This document shows, piece after piece, positions 47,881 through 56,680 of a stretch of DNA of 64,000 nt. A model generated the notes under the pieces. That model was given only the letters and a program-made list of their open reading frames with translations, did no database searches and was not told the DNA's origin. Every line of letters begins with the position of its first letter. Position 1 is the first letter of the stretch. Source of the DNA: Geobacillus zalihae NBRC 101842 (GTDB lineage Bacteria > Bacillota > Bacilli > Bacillales > Anoxybacillaceae); the NCBI RefSeq assembly GCF_001544135.1, contig NZ_BCPV01000010.1, forward strand, positions 18,185 through 82,184, in the 5' to 3' direction. The translations under genes were made by a program, and so were the position numbers.

Positions 47881-49197
47881 ATGAACATGGGATACGACGT
47901 CATCATCATCGGCGGCGGTCCGTCCGGGCTCATGGCGGCCATCGGCGCCGGCGAAGAAGGGGCGAAGGTGCTCTTGTTGGAAAAAGGAACGAAGCTCGGG
48001 CGCAAGCTCGCCATCTCCGGCGGCGGACGCTGCAACGTGACGAATCGGCTGCCGGTGGATGAAATGGTCCGCCATATTCCCGGCAACGGCCGCTTTTTAT
48101 ACAGCGCCTTTTCCGTATTTAACAATGAAGACATCATCCGCTTTTTTGAGCGGCTCGGCGTGCCGCTCAAGGAGGAAGACCACGGCCGCATGTTTCCCAA
48201 AAGCGACAGCGCCCAGTCGGTCGTCGACGCGCTTGTTCGCGAATTGTCGCGCCTTGGCGTCGATGTTCGGCTTGAATCGCCAGTGGCGGACGTGTTGTAT
48301 GAACAAGGAAAAACAGTCGGTGTCACGCTGAAAAGCGGGGAGACGATCCACGCCCGTGCGGTTGTCGTCGCCGTCGGCGGCAAATCGGTGCCGCAAACCG
48401 GCTCAACAGGCGACGGCTATCCGTGGGCGGAAAAAGCGGGTCACACGGTGACCGAACTGTTTCCAACCGAAGTTCCGATCGTCTCGCATGAGCCGTTCAT
48501 CAAAGAGCGGACGCTGCAAGGCTTGTCGCTGCGCGACGTCGCGTTAAGCGTCTTAAAGCCGAACGGCAAGCCGATCATCACCCACCGGATGGATATGCTG
48601 TTTACGCACTTCGGCATTTCCGGCCCAGCTGCTCTCCGCTGCAGCCAGTTTGTCGTTAAGGCGTTGAAAAAAGCGGCGGACGGCGCGGTCAAAATGAGCA
48701 TCGACGCGCTTCCGGACGTGACACAGGAAGAGCTGTTTCAACAGTTCGCCAAGCTGTGCAAAGAGGAGCCGAAAAAGGCGATGAAAACGATCGCCAAAAC
48801 GGTGCTTCCCGAGCGGTACGCCGTCTTTTTGCTCGAGCGTGCCGGCATCGACCCGCACGCCTCTGCCGGCACGGTCGGCCATGAGGCGCTGCGGGCGTTT
48901 GCCCGACAGTGCAAACAGTTTACCTTTTACGTCCACGGCACGCTGCCGCTTGAGAAAGCATTCGTCACCGGCGGCGGCGTGTCGGTCAAAGAAATTGAGC
49001 CGAAAACAATGGCCTCCAAATGCATGGCCGGCCTTTACTTTTGCGGGGAAATTTTGGACATTCACGGCTACACGGGCGGCTACAACATCACCGCCGCCCT
49101 TGTCACCGGGCGGCTCGCCGGCGTGAACGCCGCCCGCTATGCATTGGCGGAAAAAAACGGGGCGAGCGGCTCCGCGGGGCAGACAGCAACGAATTGA
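47881..49197 (+). CDS. ytfP: HI0933-family flavoprotein YtfP
   Basis: A 438-residue FAD-binding oxidoreductase. The dinucleotide fold [10 protein letters not shown] lies near residue 11, the family motif [16 protein letters not shown] near 41-56, and the C-terminal FAD contact [16 protein letters not shown] near 386. Its reaction is unknown. Two in-frame ATGs (47881, 47887) both lie near AAAGGGTGG. The 190 bases after it contain only a CGCCCG/CGGGCG hairpin without a T tract. Confidence 0.88.
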   Translation: MNMGYDVIIIGGGPSGLMAAIGAGEEGAKVLLLEKGTKLGRKLAISGGGRCNVTNRLPVDEMVRHIPGNGRFLYSAFSVFNNEDIIRFFERLGVPLKEEDHGRMFPKSDSAQSVVDALVRELSRLGVDVRLESPVADVLYEQGKTVGVTLKSGETIHARAVVVAVGGKSVPQTGSTGDGYPWAEKAGHTVTELFPTEVPIVSHEPFIKERTLQGLSLRDVALSVLKPNGKPIITHRMDMLFTHFGISGPAALRCSQFVVKALKKAADGAVKMSIDALPDVTQEELFQQFAKLCKEEPKKAMKTIAKTVLPERYAVFLLERAGIDPHASAGTVGHEALRAFARQCKQFTFYVHGTLPLEKAFVTGGGVSVKEIEPKTMASKCMAGLYFCGEILDIHGYTGGYNITAALVTGRLAGVNAARYALAEKNGASGSAGQTATN

Positions 49198-49389
49198 CCG
49201 CCGTCCTCATGCCCCTCGGGTGCTCCGGGGCGTTCGCTGACATTCCGACAACGCCCGTCTTCAAGGCGGGCGATCGCAAAATTTCGCCGCCTGAAATGGA
49301 AATGCCGCAACGAAAAAAGCGTCGCCCGCTTTGGGGGGATCAGCACGAAAACGGCCAAAGAATCCCGCAGTCTGGAGCCGTGTGAAGTG

Positions 49390-49569
49390 TCAAGTCCGGT
49401 AAATGACCATGGCGGAAAAACAGTAGATTTGCTCGCCTTCCGATTCCATCGCCGCCACGCTGTACTTGACATCGATCAACTGTCCGTCTTTCAATCGGGC
49501 TAAAAAATCATTGACCGCCGCTTCCAAATCTTTTTCATGCTCTTTATCAAACACTTTCACTTTGTACAT
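49390..49569 (-). CDS. cse60: Sporulation protein Cse60-like
   Basis: A 59-residue protein starting MYKVKVFDKEHEKDLEAAV, the pattern of the Cse60 family, which is made in the mother cell during sporulation in B. subtilis. Function is unknown. The ATG at 49569 has GGGGGA seven bases upstream; an ATG two codons earlier is too close to that site. I found no clear SigE promoter. Confidence 0.72.
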   Translation of the reverse strand: MYKVKVFDKEHEKDLEAAVNDFLARLKDGQLIDVKYSVAAMESEGEQIYCFSAMVIYRT

Positions 49570-49629
49570 CGCCATTCCCCCGTTTTCTTTTTCCTTTTCC
49601 ACGCATTTAGGGAAAATCCTGCCCACAAA

Positions 49630-49668
49630 AGGCGTCACGCGCCCCCGAACAGCGGGACGCGTGACGTC
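49630..49668 (-). terminator. Terminator behind the protease fragment
   Basis: CGTCACGCG/CGCGTGACG (49633-49641, 49658-49666) extends inward to a CCC/GGG stem and is followed by CTTTTG on the minus strand. It lies 17 bases after the stop of the thermolysin-like fragment. Confidence 0.7.
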
Positions 49669-49684
49669 AGAAACTTCATTCGTC

Positions 49685-49882
49685 TTAATACACTCCAACC
49701 GCATTGAACGCCTGTTTCACCGAGTTGACTTCTTGGCTTGTCGACCCGTACAAATCAGCGGCCGCTTGCACGCAGGCGGCGCGCAGCTGGCTGAAGTTCG
49801 ACGTCGGCGTCAAATAGTAGACAAGCGCCCGGTAGAAACTTTCATCAAGCGGGCGAATTTCAAGCGGTCGCCGAGTTTCAAC
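49685..49882 (-). pseudogene. C-terminal fragment of a thermolysin-family (M4) neutral protease
   Basis: The minus-strand frame ending at the TAA at 49685 encodes about 65 residues with [19 protein letters not shown] and, later, [10 protein letters not shown] and [10 protein letters not shown]. This is the end of the C-terminal domain of bacillolysin/thermolysin-type proteases as I know them. The signal peptide, propeptide and HEXXH catalytic domain are all missing upstream. A GGAGG lies about ten bases before the fragment, but its best start codon is in another frame. The fragment is followed by what looks like the gene's own terminator. It is a relic of a secreted protease gene. Confidence 0.82.
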
Positions 49883-49978
49883 AGAGAGCTCCTCCTTCGA
49901 ACAAGTGTCTGATTTTACCGAAAATTATATCCTTTCCTTTTTTTTCTTTCATCACACTTTGGTACTAAAACAAAATGG

Positions 49979-50010
49979 AAAAAGCGCCCCAAAAAGCTGG
50001 GACGCTTTTT
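49979..50010. terminator. Bidirectional terminator-like hairpin
   Basis: AAAAAGCGCCCC pairs with GGGACGCTTTTT (one mismatch) with T runs on both strands. It probably ends the leuS-ytwF side transcript, although 280 bases of unrecognised sequence (50011-50287) separate it from ytwF. Confidence 0.8.
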
Positions 50011-50287
50011 CGCTCATGCAAGACCAGCGGCAAACAACCATTGGACCGTGCGGGAAGAACAATATTCACCGTTGAGAAACGCGGAACCGCCCGACTCCCC
50101 ACTATACGCCGACCGAAGACGCGCAAGCCGCCGGACGCATGAAAAGGCCGGCGCCAGCAAGCCATTCCTCTTGACCGAGCGGGGCTGTTCCATCCGCTGA
50201 CACGTTCGGTCGTTTTGGTCTCGACAAAAACGGGATCACTTTGGATGATGGCCCACCGCCATGCCCTGTTCTTTGAGCCGAAAGCGC

Positions 50288-50602
50288 TTATTGCTTCGGC
50301 GCCGTTTCGCCTTCCCACTCGAGCATGCCGCCCGTCATGTTGCGGACGCGATAGCCGAGCTCTTGCAAGTAGCGGCAGACGTTTTCGCTCCGCCGTCCGG
50401 AGCGGCAGACGAAAATATATTCTTCATTGCGGTCGAATTCCTCAAGCCGATCGGGGATGTCGCCCATTTTAATATGTTTGGCGCCGGGGATCATGCCGAG
50501 GGCGACTTCTTCGTCTTCGCGCACATCGACAATGTTCAGCTTTTCCCCGCGTTCGAGTTTTTCTTTCACTTCAGCCGGCGTGATTTCCTTGATCTCTTCC
50601 AT
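50288..50602 (-). CDS. ytwF: Single-domain rhodanese YtwF
   Basis: A 104-residue sulfurtransferase-fold protein with the active-site cysteine in FVCRSGRRS near 63-71. It may carry persulfide sulfur; the acceptor is unknown. The AAAGGGG site is about 11 bases from the ATG. It lies 57 bases downstream of leuS on the same strand and probably shares its transcript, as in B. subtilis. Confidence 0.9.
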   Translation of the reverse strand: MEEIKEITPAEVKEKLERGEKLNIVDVREDEEVALGMIPGAKHIKMGDIPDRLEEFDRNEEYIFVCRSGRRSENVCRYLQELGYRVRNMTGGMLEWEGETAPKQ

Positions 50603-50659
50603 GGCAGATCGACCCCTTTCGTTGGTGGATCAGGAGCGGGCCGAAGCCCGCCCTCATCA

Positions 50660-53077
50660 TTAGTTGGCGACGATATTGACGAGCTTGCCGGGGACGGCGA
50701 TCACTTTGCGCACCGTTTTGCCCTCAAGCTGCTCTTTGATTTTTTCATCGGCGAGCGCCCGCTCCTCGAGCGCTTCTTTTGGCAAGTCAACGGGCACGTG
50801 CAAACGCGACCGCACTTTGCCGTTGATTTGCACGACGATTTCCACGACGTCCTCGACAAGCTTCGTTTCATCATACGTCGGCCACGGTTCATAGGCGATC
50901 GTGTCCGTGTGGCCAAGCTTTTGCCACAGCTCCTCGCCGATGTGCGGACAAACCGGTGACAACAGTTTGACAAACCCTTCCATGTATTCTTTTTTCATTT
51001 GCTCGGCTTTATACGCTTCGTTGATGAACACCATCAGCTGCGAAATGGCAGTGTTAAAGCGCAATGCTTCATAGTCTTCCGTCACTTTTTTCACCGTTTG
51101 GTGATAGACGCGCTCGAGCGTGTCGTTCGCCGGTTCGTCGACAATGTTCGGGTTCAGTTCGCCATGTTCGGTGACAAAGAGCCTCCAGACGCGGTCAAGG
51201 AAACGGCGCGCGCCGTCGAGCCCTTTCGTCGACCAGGCGATCGACGCTTCAAGCGGCCCCATGAACATTTCATACAGCCGCAGCGTGTCGGCGCCATGGC
51301 TTTCGATGATGTCGTCCGGGTTGACGACGTTGCCTTTTGATTTGCTCATTTTTTCATTGTTTTCGCCTAAAATCATCCCTTGGTTGAACAGCTTTTGGAA
51401 CGGTTCTTTCGTCGGCACGATGCCAAGGTCATAAAGAAACTTATGCCAGAAGCGGGCATAAAGCAAATGCAAAACCGCGTGCTCCGCCCCGCCGATGTAA
51501 ACATCGACCGGCAGCCACTTTTTCAGCTTTTCCGGATCGGCGAGCTGCTTGTCGTTGTGCGGGTCGATGTAGCGCAAATAATACCAGCAGCTTCCAGCCC
51601 ATTGCGGCATCGTGTTCGTTTCGCGCCGCCCTTTTTTCCCGGTTTTCGGGTCGACAACATTGACCCATTCTTCGATGTTGGCGAGCGGCGATTCGCCCGT
51701 TCCCGACGGACGGATTTCATCCGTTTTCGGCAACACAAGCGGCAATTCCTCTTCCGGCACCGGCGTCATCGTGCCGTCTTCCCAATGGATGATCGGAATC
51801 GGCTCGCCCCAGTAGCGCTGGCGGCTGAACAGCCAGTCGCGCAGCCGGTACGACACTTTTTTCCGCCCTTTGCCGTGCTCCTCAAGCCAGGCGATCATTT
51901 TGTCGATCGCTTCCTGCTTGTTCAACCCGTTCAAAAACTCGGAGTTGATATGCTCGCCATCTCCGGTGTACGGTTCTTTTTCGATATCGCCGCCGGCGAC
52001 GACTTCTTTCATCGGCAAGTGGAATTTTTTCGCAAACTCGTAGTCGCGCTCGTCGTGCGCCGGCACGGCCATGATCGCTCCGGTGCCGTAGCTCATCAAG
52101 ACGTAGTCAGCGATCCAAATCGGAAGCCGATCGCCGGTGACCGGGTGAATGGCGTACGCGCCGGTGAACACGCCCGTTTTTTCTTTCGCCAAATCGGTGC
52201 GCTCAAGGTCGCTTTTGCTTTGAATTTCCTTTAAGTAGGCGTCAACGGCTGGCTTTTGCTCCGGCGTCGTGATTTTTTCAACGAGCGGATGCTCCGGCGC
52301 CAAGACGGTGTACGTCGCGCCAAACAGCGTATCCGGACGCGTCGTGAACACGGTGAATGTTTCGTCATGGCCGTCGACGGCGAACTCGATTTCCGCTCCT
52401 TCCGAACGGCCAATCCAGTTGCGCTGCATCTCCTTAATGCTTTCCGGCCAGTCGAGCTCTTCCAAATCTTCAAGCAAGCGGTCGGCATAGGCGGTGATTT
52501 TCAGCATCCATTGCCGCATCGGCTTGCGGATGACCGGATGCCCGCCGCGCTCGCTCCGGCCGTTGATCACCTCTTCGTTCGCCAGCACCGTGCCGAGCGC
52601 CGGGCACCAGTTGACCGGCACTTCATCCATGTAGGCGAGCCCTTTTTCATACAGCTTCAAGAAAATCCATTGCGTCCATTTGTAATAGTTCGGGTCGGTC
52701 GTATTGATCTCCCGGTCCCAGTCGTACGAAAAGCCAAGCGATTTGATTTGCCGGCGGAAATTGTCGATGTTTTTTTGCGTAAACTCCGCCGGGTCGTTGC
52801 CGGTATCGAGCGCATATTGCTCGGCCGGCAGCCCGAACGCGTCCCAGCCCATCGGGTGAAGGACGTTGTACCCTTGCATCCGCTTCATGCGCGCCAAAAT
52901 ATCGGTCGCCGTATATCCTTCCGGATGGCCGACGTGCAAGCCGGCGCCGGATGGATACGGGAACATGTCGAGAACGTAAAACTTCGGCTTGTCATCATCA
53001 TCGGACGTGCGGAACGTTTTGTTTTTCTCCCAATAGTCCTGCCATTTTTGTTCAATTTCGCGGTGGTTGAAGCTCAT
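50660..53077 (-). CDS. leuS: Leucyl-tRNA synthetase
   Basis: Class I synthetase, 805 residues, that charges tRNA-Leu and hydrolyses mischarged products. The HIGH motif appears as HVGHPEGY near 50 and the KMSKS loop as KMSKSKGN near 577. The CP1 editing domain (about 225-420) includes the TTRPDT threonine-rich motif and the [15 protein letters not shown] motif. The ATG at 53077 follows AGGAGG by nine bases; the longer open frame runs into the T-box. Expression is controlled by a Leu T-box. Confidence 0.97.
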   Translation of the reverse strand: MSFNHREIEQKWQDYWEKNKTFRTSDDDDKPKFYVLDMFPYPSGAGLHVGHPEGYTATDILARMKRMQGYNVLHPMGWDAFGLPAEQYALDTGNDPAEFTQKNIDNFRRQIKSLGFSYDWDREINTTDPNYYKWTQWIFLKLYEKGLAYMDEVPVNWCPALGTVLANEEVINGRSERGGHPVIRKPMRQWMLKITAYADRLLEDLEELDWPESIKEMQRNWIGRSEGAEIEFAVDGHDETFTVFTTRPDTLFGATYTVLAPEHPLVEKITTPEQKPAVDAYLKEIQSKSDLERTDLAKEKTGVFTGAYAIHPVTGDRLPIWIADYVLMSYGTGAIMAVPAHDERDYEFAKKFHLPMKEVVAGGDIEKEPYTGDGEHINSEFLNGLNKQEAIDKMIAWLEEHGKGRKKVSYRLRDWLFSRQRYWGEPIPIIHWEDGTMTPVPEEELPLVLPKTDEIRPSGTGESPLANIEEWVNVVDPKTGKKGRRETNTMPQWAGSCWYYLRYIDPHNDKQLADPEKLKKWLPVDVYIGGAEHAVLHLLYARFWHKFLYDLGIVPTKEPFQKLFNQGMILGENNEKMSKSKGNVVNPDDIIESHGADTLRLYEMFMGPLEASIAWSTKGLDGARRFLDRVWRLFVTEHGELNPNIVDEPANDTLERVYHQTVKKVTEDYEALRFNTAISQLMVFINEAYKAEQMKKEYMEGFVKLLSPVCPHIGEELWQKLGHTDTIAYEPWPTYDETKLVEDVVEIVVQINGKVRSRLHVPVDLPKEALEERALADEKIKEQLEGKTVRKVIAVPGKLVNIVAN

Positions 53078-53127
53078 CGCAGCACTCCTCCTATCAAGTT
53101 CTACTTGCATCATTGACGAAAATATGT

Positions 53128-53375
53128 ACAAAAAAACCCCCCCATCCCCACAGCAAAGGGACGAGAGGCGCGCTTCCCGCGGTACCACCCTTTTTGGCGC
53201 GCCAAACGGCGCACCCGCTTTCTTCCTTAACGCGGATGGACGGCCGGCGCTGTCGATGACCGTTCACGCCGGCAACTCCGAGGCGAGTTCACGAGCCGAC
53301 TTCGGTTGACTCGCACCATCCGTCAACTCTCTGCCGTCCGTCGGGCCCGCTACTGCTCCTCTTCACCGTTATTCG
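53128..53375 (-). promoter_or_regulatory. Leu-specific T-box riboswitch of leuS
   Basis: The T-box AAGGGTGGTACCGCGG lies at 53177-53192 (minus). A terminator stem, CCTCTCGTCCC with GGGATGGGGGG, is followed by seven Ts at 53130-53136. The specifier loop reads GTGAACTCGCC with CUC (53285-53287), a leucine codon. Stem I ends only a few bases from the right end of the IS200/IS605 element. Confidence 0.93.
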
Positions 53376-53387
53376 CCTTATTCGCAC

Positions 53388-53785
53388 GTCAACTACCCCC
53401 ACTTCGCTAACGCTTGAAGTGGGGGCTTGCAACTCCCCAGAAGTGCAAACGGACTTCGTCCTCCTTCCTTGACTTGGGGTTGCATCAGGGGGCAGGTTGA
53501 CGACTACCCAACGACGCAGGTCATGCCTGCATCGTTACCGATTCTCTCGGTGTGTCTGTTGGCAGTACTTGGCTTCCACACACAACAGACAGACCTACGC
53601 TCATGTTTTACGGTTGCAACGTTTCCTGCAACCAACTCCATCCATCGAGCAGCCGTTATTGGAGTGCCTTTATTTAACAGTTTTCTCCACGTCTTTATTC
53701 TATCATACACAAAAGAAAGGGGGAACGCACATTCCTCTCCCACTTACTCCCTTTGGTCGTTGAAGTGGGAGTCTCCTGCGCGAAA
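53388..53785 (-). mobile_element. Internally deleted IS200/IS605-type element (PATE-like)
   Basis: About 400 bases bounded by subterminal palindromes. The left end has CTCCCACTT/AAGTGGGAG (53737-53745, 53763-53771). The right end has a perfect ten-base CCCCCACTTC stem (53396-53405, 53416-53425). No tnpA is present, and only a 79-codon frame (53504-53743) that may keep the tnpB 3' end. The region before the right end is rich in short hairpins, like the omegaRNA scaffold of TnpB elements. Oriented minus, its right end abuts the leuS T-box. Such non-autonomous palindrome-ended elements are known in Geobacillus. Confidence 0.75.
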
Positions 53786-53868
53786 TAGGATGAATCGAGC
53801 GATGAGTGGACAGAATGACAAATTTATTATTATTTTAAAAAATTTGTCGATCAATTGCAAGCCGAAAT

Positions 53869-55068
53869 CTATACGGAAGCCGCGGTTTTTTCATCCGCGT
53901 TCTCCGTCCGCTTCGGGAGCCGACGATCATGCAAAAGCGCGGCCAGCACCGCCAATAAGGCAAACAATGCTAACATCATGATGAGCAGTTTCATTCCAAA
54001 CAGATCGGCGACCGAGCCGCCGATGACCGGTCCGATCATCCGTCCGGCCGTGGCCGTCCCGTTGACGATTCCTTGGTAAAACCCGGCTTTCCCCGGGGGC
54101 GCCCATTCGTTCACCGCGGCCGGAATCGCCGGCCAGACGATCATCTCGGCGATCGTGAGCACCATCATGGACGCGGCAAACTCTGCAAACGAATGCGCCC
54201 CCAACAGCATGGCAAACGAAACGGCGAAAATAAAAAAACCGATCACGATTTGCCGCTTCAACGTCGGCATGAAGCGGCGGATGACCGCTGACAACAGCGG
54301 CTGGGCCAAGACGATCAACGCCCCGTTGATCGTCCAAAGCAAGCTGTACTGCCCGACTGGTATCCCGAGCTCGCGTGTATAGGCGGCGATCGTCGTCGAC
54401 CATTGGACATAGCTCAACCAACACAGTCCATAGCCGGCGCAAAGGAGGGCAAGCGCCCAGCCCGCGGAGCGGGATGGCGCTCTTTCCGCTTCTCCGGATC
54501 GTTTCTTTCTCGGCGGCGGCAAGAGCGGAACGCGGCGCAGCCCGGCCACAACCGTAAACAAAAACGCGGCATACAACAAAAGATTGGCGAAAAAAACGAG
54601 CGAGAACGAATATGAAGCGACAAGCCCGCCAAGCGCCGACCCGACGGCGACGCCGATGTTTTGCGCGACATACAAGGCGTTGAACGCCCGCCGCCCCCCT
54701 TCCGGCCAAATCGCCCCGGCGTACGCCGACGCCGCCGGAAAGACGACGCCGCTGCCAACGCCGACAAACGCCAAAAACACCGCATAATGCGGCCAACCGT
54801 GCCAAACGCTTAAGCCGCCGAGCGCGGCCATCGTCAACACCGCTCCGGCCAACAAAACGCGAAACCCGCCGATCCGGTCAAACAAAAAGCCGCCGGCCAA
54901 GCTGCCGATGACGCTTCCCCCAGAGTTGAGCATGAGCACGACACCAGCGACAGCGAGCGGCTGGCCGAGCTGTTCATGCAAATAGATCGTGTTTAGCGGC
55001 CATAGAAACGACGCCCCTGTCACATTGAGCGCCATGCCGACAAGCAGCCACCAAAGAGCGCGGGGCAT
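53869..55068 (-). CDS. yttB: MFS transporter YttB
   Basis: A 399-residue transporter with about 12 hydrophobic helices, the MFS motif GGFLFDRIGGFR after helix 2 and a basic central loop (PPPRKKRSGEAERAP). It belongs to the drug/sugar efflux type; the substrate is unknown. B. subtilis yttB also sits upstream of leuS. AAGGATGATGACCG precedes the ATG. The coding end lies 80 bases from the IS200/IS605-type element and is intact. Confidence 0.85.
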   Translation of the reverse strand: MPRALWWLLVGMALNVTGASFLWPLNTIYLHEQLGQPLAVAGVVLMLNSGGSVIGSLAGGFLFDRIGGFRVLLAGAVLTMAALGGLSVWHGWPHYAVFLAFVGVGSGVVFPAASAYAGAIWPEGGRRAFNALYVAQNIGVAVGSALGGLVASYSFSLVFFANLLLYAAFLFTVVAGLRRVPLLPPPRKKRSGEAERAPSRSAGWALALLCAGYGLCWLSYVQWSTTIAAYTRELGIPVGQYSLLWTINGALIVLAQPLLSAVIRRFMPTLKRQIVIGFFIFAVSFAMLLGAHSFAEFAASMMVLTIAEMIVWPAIPAAVNEWAPPGKAGFYQGIVNGTATAGRMIGPVIGGSVADLFGMKLLIMMLALFALLAVLAALLHDRRLPKRTENADEKTAASV

Positions 55069-55147
55069 CGGTCATCATCCTTTTCTGGCTTTTATTTTGA
55101 GTTCCGAAATAATTGTAGGGGAAAACAGGAAAAAATGCAATCAAAAA

Positions 55148-55178
55148 GGCGGAGCGTTCCGATGCGTCCGCCACTTTT
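55148..55178. terminator. Bidirectional terminator-like hairpin
   Basis: GGCGGA/TCCGCC encloses a longer imperfect stem; TTTTT follows on the minus strand and, after two bases, TTTTTT on the plus strand. It lies downstream of the 54-codon gene. Confidence 0.7.
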
Positions 55179-55278
55179 TTGCCAAACTAACTCCCCACGG
55201 AAACAATGGCTTTTGAAGCGGGGCTCCTGCGCGAAAAGAAGAACAAGTTGGAGCGGCTTCCGCCCCTTTGGCTTGTCG

Positions 55279-55443
55279 TCACCCGTTCCGCTGCTTGGAG
55301 CGGATCGGTTGGCCGCCCGTTTCCTCGTATTGCTTTTTCGCCAGCTTCACCGGGTCAAAGTCTTGACCAAGCTCAAGATCGTTATTGTTTTGGCCGTTGC
55401 GTGTTTTTTGTTCCGGATTCGTTTGTTTCAAGCGTCGCTTCAT
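55279..55443 (-). CDS. Small basic hydrophilic protein (54 residues), possibly spore-associated
   Basis: An ATG at 55443 with a strong GAGGAGG nine bases upstream opens a 54-residue frame. It begins MKRRLKQTNPEQKTRNG, then holds the acidic patch DLELGQDFDP and a helical KLAKKQYEETGG end. It has no hydrophobic segment or cysteine. Size, charge and high N, Q and K content recall minor small acid-soluble spore proteins, but I match it to none. It lies 18 bases downstream of ytzC on the same strand and ends before a terminator, so it looks like a real gene. Confidence 0.75.
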   Translation of the reverse strand: MKRRLKQTNPEQKTRNGQNNNDLELGQDFDPVKLAKKQYEETGGQPIRSKQRNG

Positions 55444-55461
55444 GTTGTGTTCCTCCTCGTT

Positions 55462-55725
55462 TCAGCGGTCAAGCAAAATCATGTCGTTTTGCAATTGCTC
55501 CAGTTGGAGCCGCATCCGATGCAGCTGCTCGCGCTGCTGGGCGTTGCAGCTTCGCGCCAAGTGCGCTAAATCGATGACCGTCTGCTCGAGCATCTGCTGG
55601 GCGTTGGTGTATTCGGTGATGTTGTAATGCTCCTGCTTTTGCGCTTCCGTATATTGCTCTTTCGCGTAGCGGATCACATCTTCACACCGCTGCAAAAATT
55701 CCTCAACGGATTGTCTTGTCGCCAT
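55462..55725 (-). CDS. ytzC: DUF2524 family protein YtzC
   Basis: An 87-residue, glutamine-rich, all-helical protein (coiled-coil pattern through LEQTVIDLAHLAR and QREQLHRMRLQLEQL). It matches the Bacillus YtzC family in length and position. Function unknown. GAGGTGAGCGC precedes the ATG. It is likely co-transcribed with the 54-residue protein. Confidence 0.83.
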   Translation of the reverse strand: MATRQSVEEFLQRCEDVIRYAKEQYTEAQKQEHYNITEYTNAQQMLEQTVIDLAHLARSCNAQQREQLHRMRLQLEQLQNDMILLDR

Positions 55726-56010
55726 GCGCTCACCTCGTTTCGTGATATTCCCTCATGTTTACTATGCGCCGCATAGGCCGGCCGTATCACGCCAATGATT
55801 GGCAGCGGTCGATTTTCCATGAAGTTTTTGTTACAATGCCGACGTGAGGATCTTCGTTCAGCTCGATCAATGTCGGTCAGCTCAAGGTTTTCTGTCACGC
55901 CGGCGCAGAGGATGGAAAGTTTAGGGGAAAAGCGATGGCATCCGACACTTTGGCGCAACGCCACGCCTGCCAACGTAAACGATGAAACGATCACAAGGAG
56001 GGGCCAACCG

Positions 56011-56598
56011 ATGGCTTTGATGAACATTTTGCCGTTTGCCCGCTTTTTGCTTGATCAAGCAGTCAACGAAGGCGACATCGCCGTCGACGCGACCGTCGGC
56101 AACGGGCACGACACCGTGTATTTGGCCCAACGCGTCGGGGATTTCGGCCATGTGTTCGGCTTTGACATTCAGTCTGAGGCCATCACCGCCGCTTCCGCCC
56201 GCCTCGCGAAACATGGGCTATGCAGGCGGGCGACGTTGTTCGAGCGAAGCCATAGTGAACTGCTTGAGGCGCTCCCCGACTCCGTTCACGGACGCATCGC
56301 CGGCGCCGTGTTCAACCTCGGCTATTTGCCGGGCGGCAATAAGCAAATCGCCACCAAGCCGGAATCGACGATTCAAGCGGTCGAGCAGCTTCTTTCCATC
56401 CTAAAGCCGGGCGGCATCATCGTTCTTGTCGTCTACCACGGCCATCCGGAGGGAAAGCGCGAACGCGACGCGCTCCTTGATTACGTCCGCTTTCTTGATC
56501 AACGGCGCGTCCATGCCTTGAAATACGAATTCATCAATCGTCAAAACAACCCGCCGTTTTTGATCGCACTCGAGAATCGGGCGGATGGGGGCGCCTGA
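56011..56598 (+). CDS. ytqB: SAM-dependent methyltransferase YtqB
   Basis: A 195-residue class I methyltransferase. The SAM loop reads DATVGNGHDT near 27 and the catalytic-region motif FNLGYLPGG near 99. It is annotated as an rRNA methylase family, but its target is unknown. AAGGAGG lies nine bases before the ATG at 56011. The 285 bases upstream (55726-56010) contain a TACAAT -10-like box near 55831 and no other gene. Confidence 0.87.
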   Translation: MALMNILPFARFLLDQAVNEGDIAVDATVGNGHDTVYLAQRVGDFGHVFGFDIQSEAITAASARLAKHGLCRRATLFERSHSELLEALPDSVHGRIAGAVFNLGYLPGGNKQIATKPESTIQAVEQLLSILKPGGIIVLVVYHGHPEGKRERDALLDYVRFLDQRRVHALKYEFINRQNNPPFLIALENRADGGA

Positions 56599-56644
56599 TT
56601 CCGTCCGATCCGCCGACGAACCACTGCTCTCGCCAGTACAAGCA

Positions 56645-56680
56645 AACGGCTGCCCTTACGAAAAGGACAGCCGTTTTTGT
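56645..56680. terminator. Bidirectional terminator between ytqB and ytpB
   Basis: AAACGGCTG... pairs with ...CAGCCGTTT (one internal mismatch) and a T run follows on the plus strand; an A run precedes on the other side. Part of it codes for the C-terminus of ytpB. Confidence 0.85.

Noticed and set aside
49965..50318. A 117-codon minus-strand frame downstream of leuS
   Set aside because: It begins inside ytwF, spans a terminator hairpin and shows no domain pattern or ribosome site.
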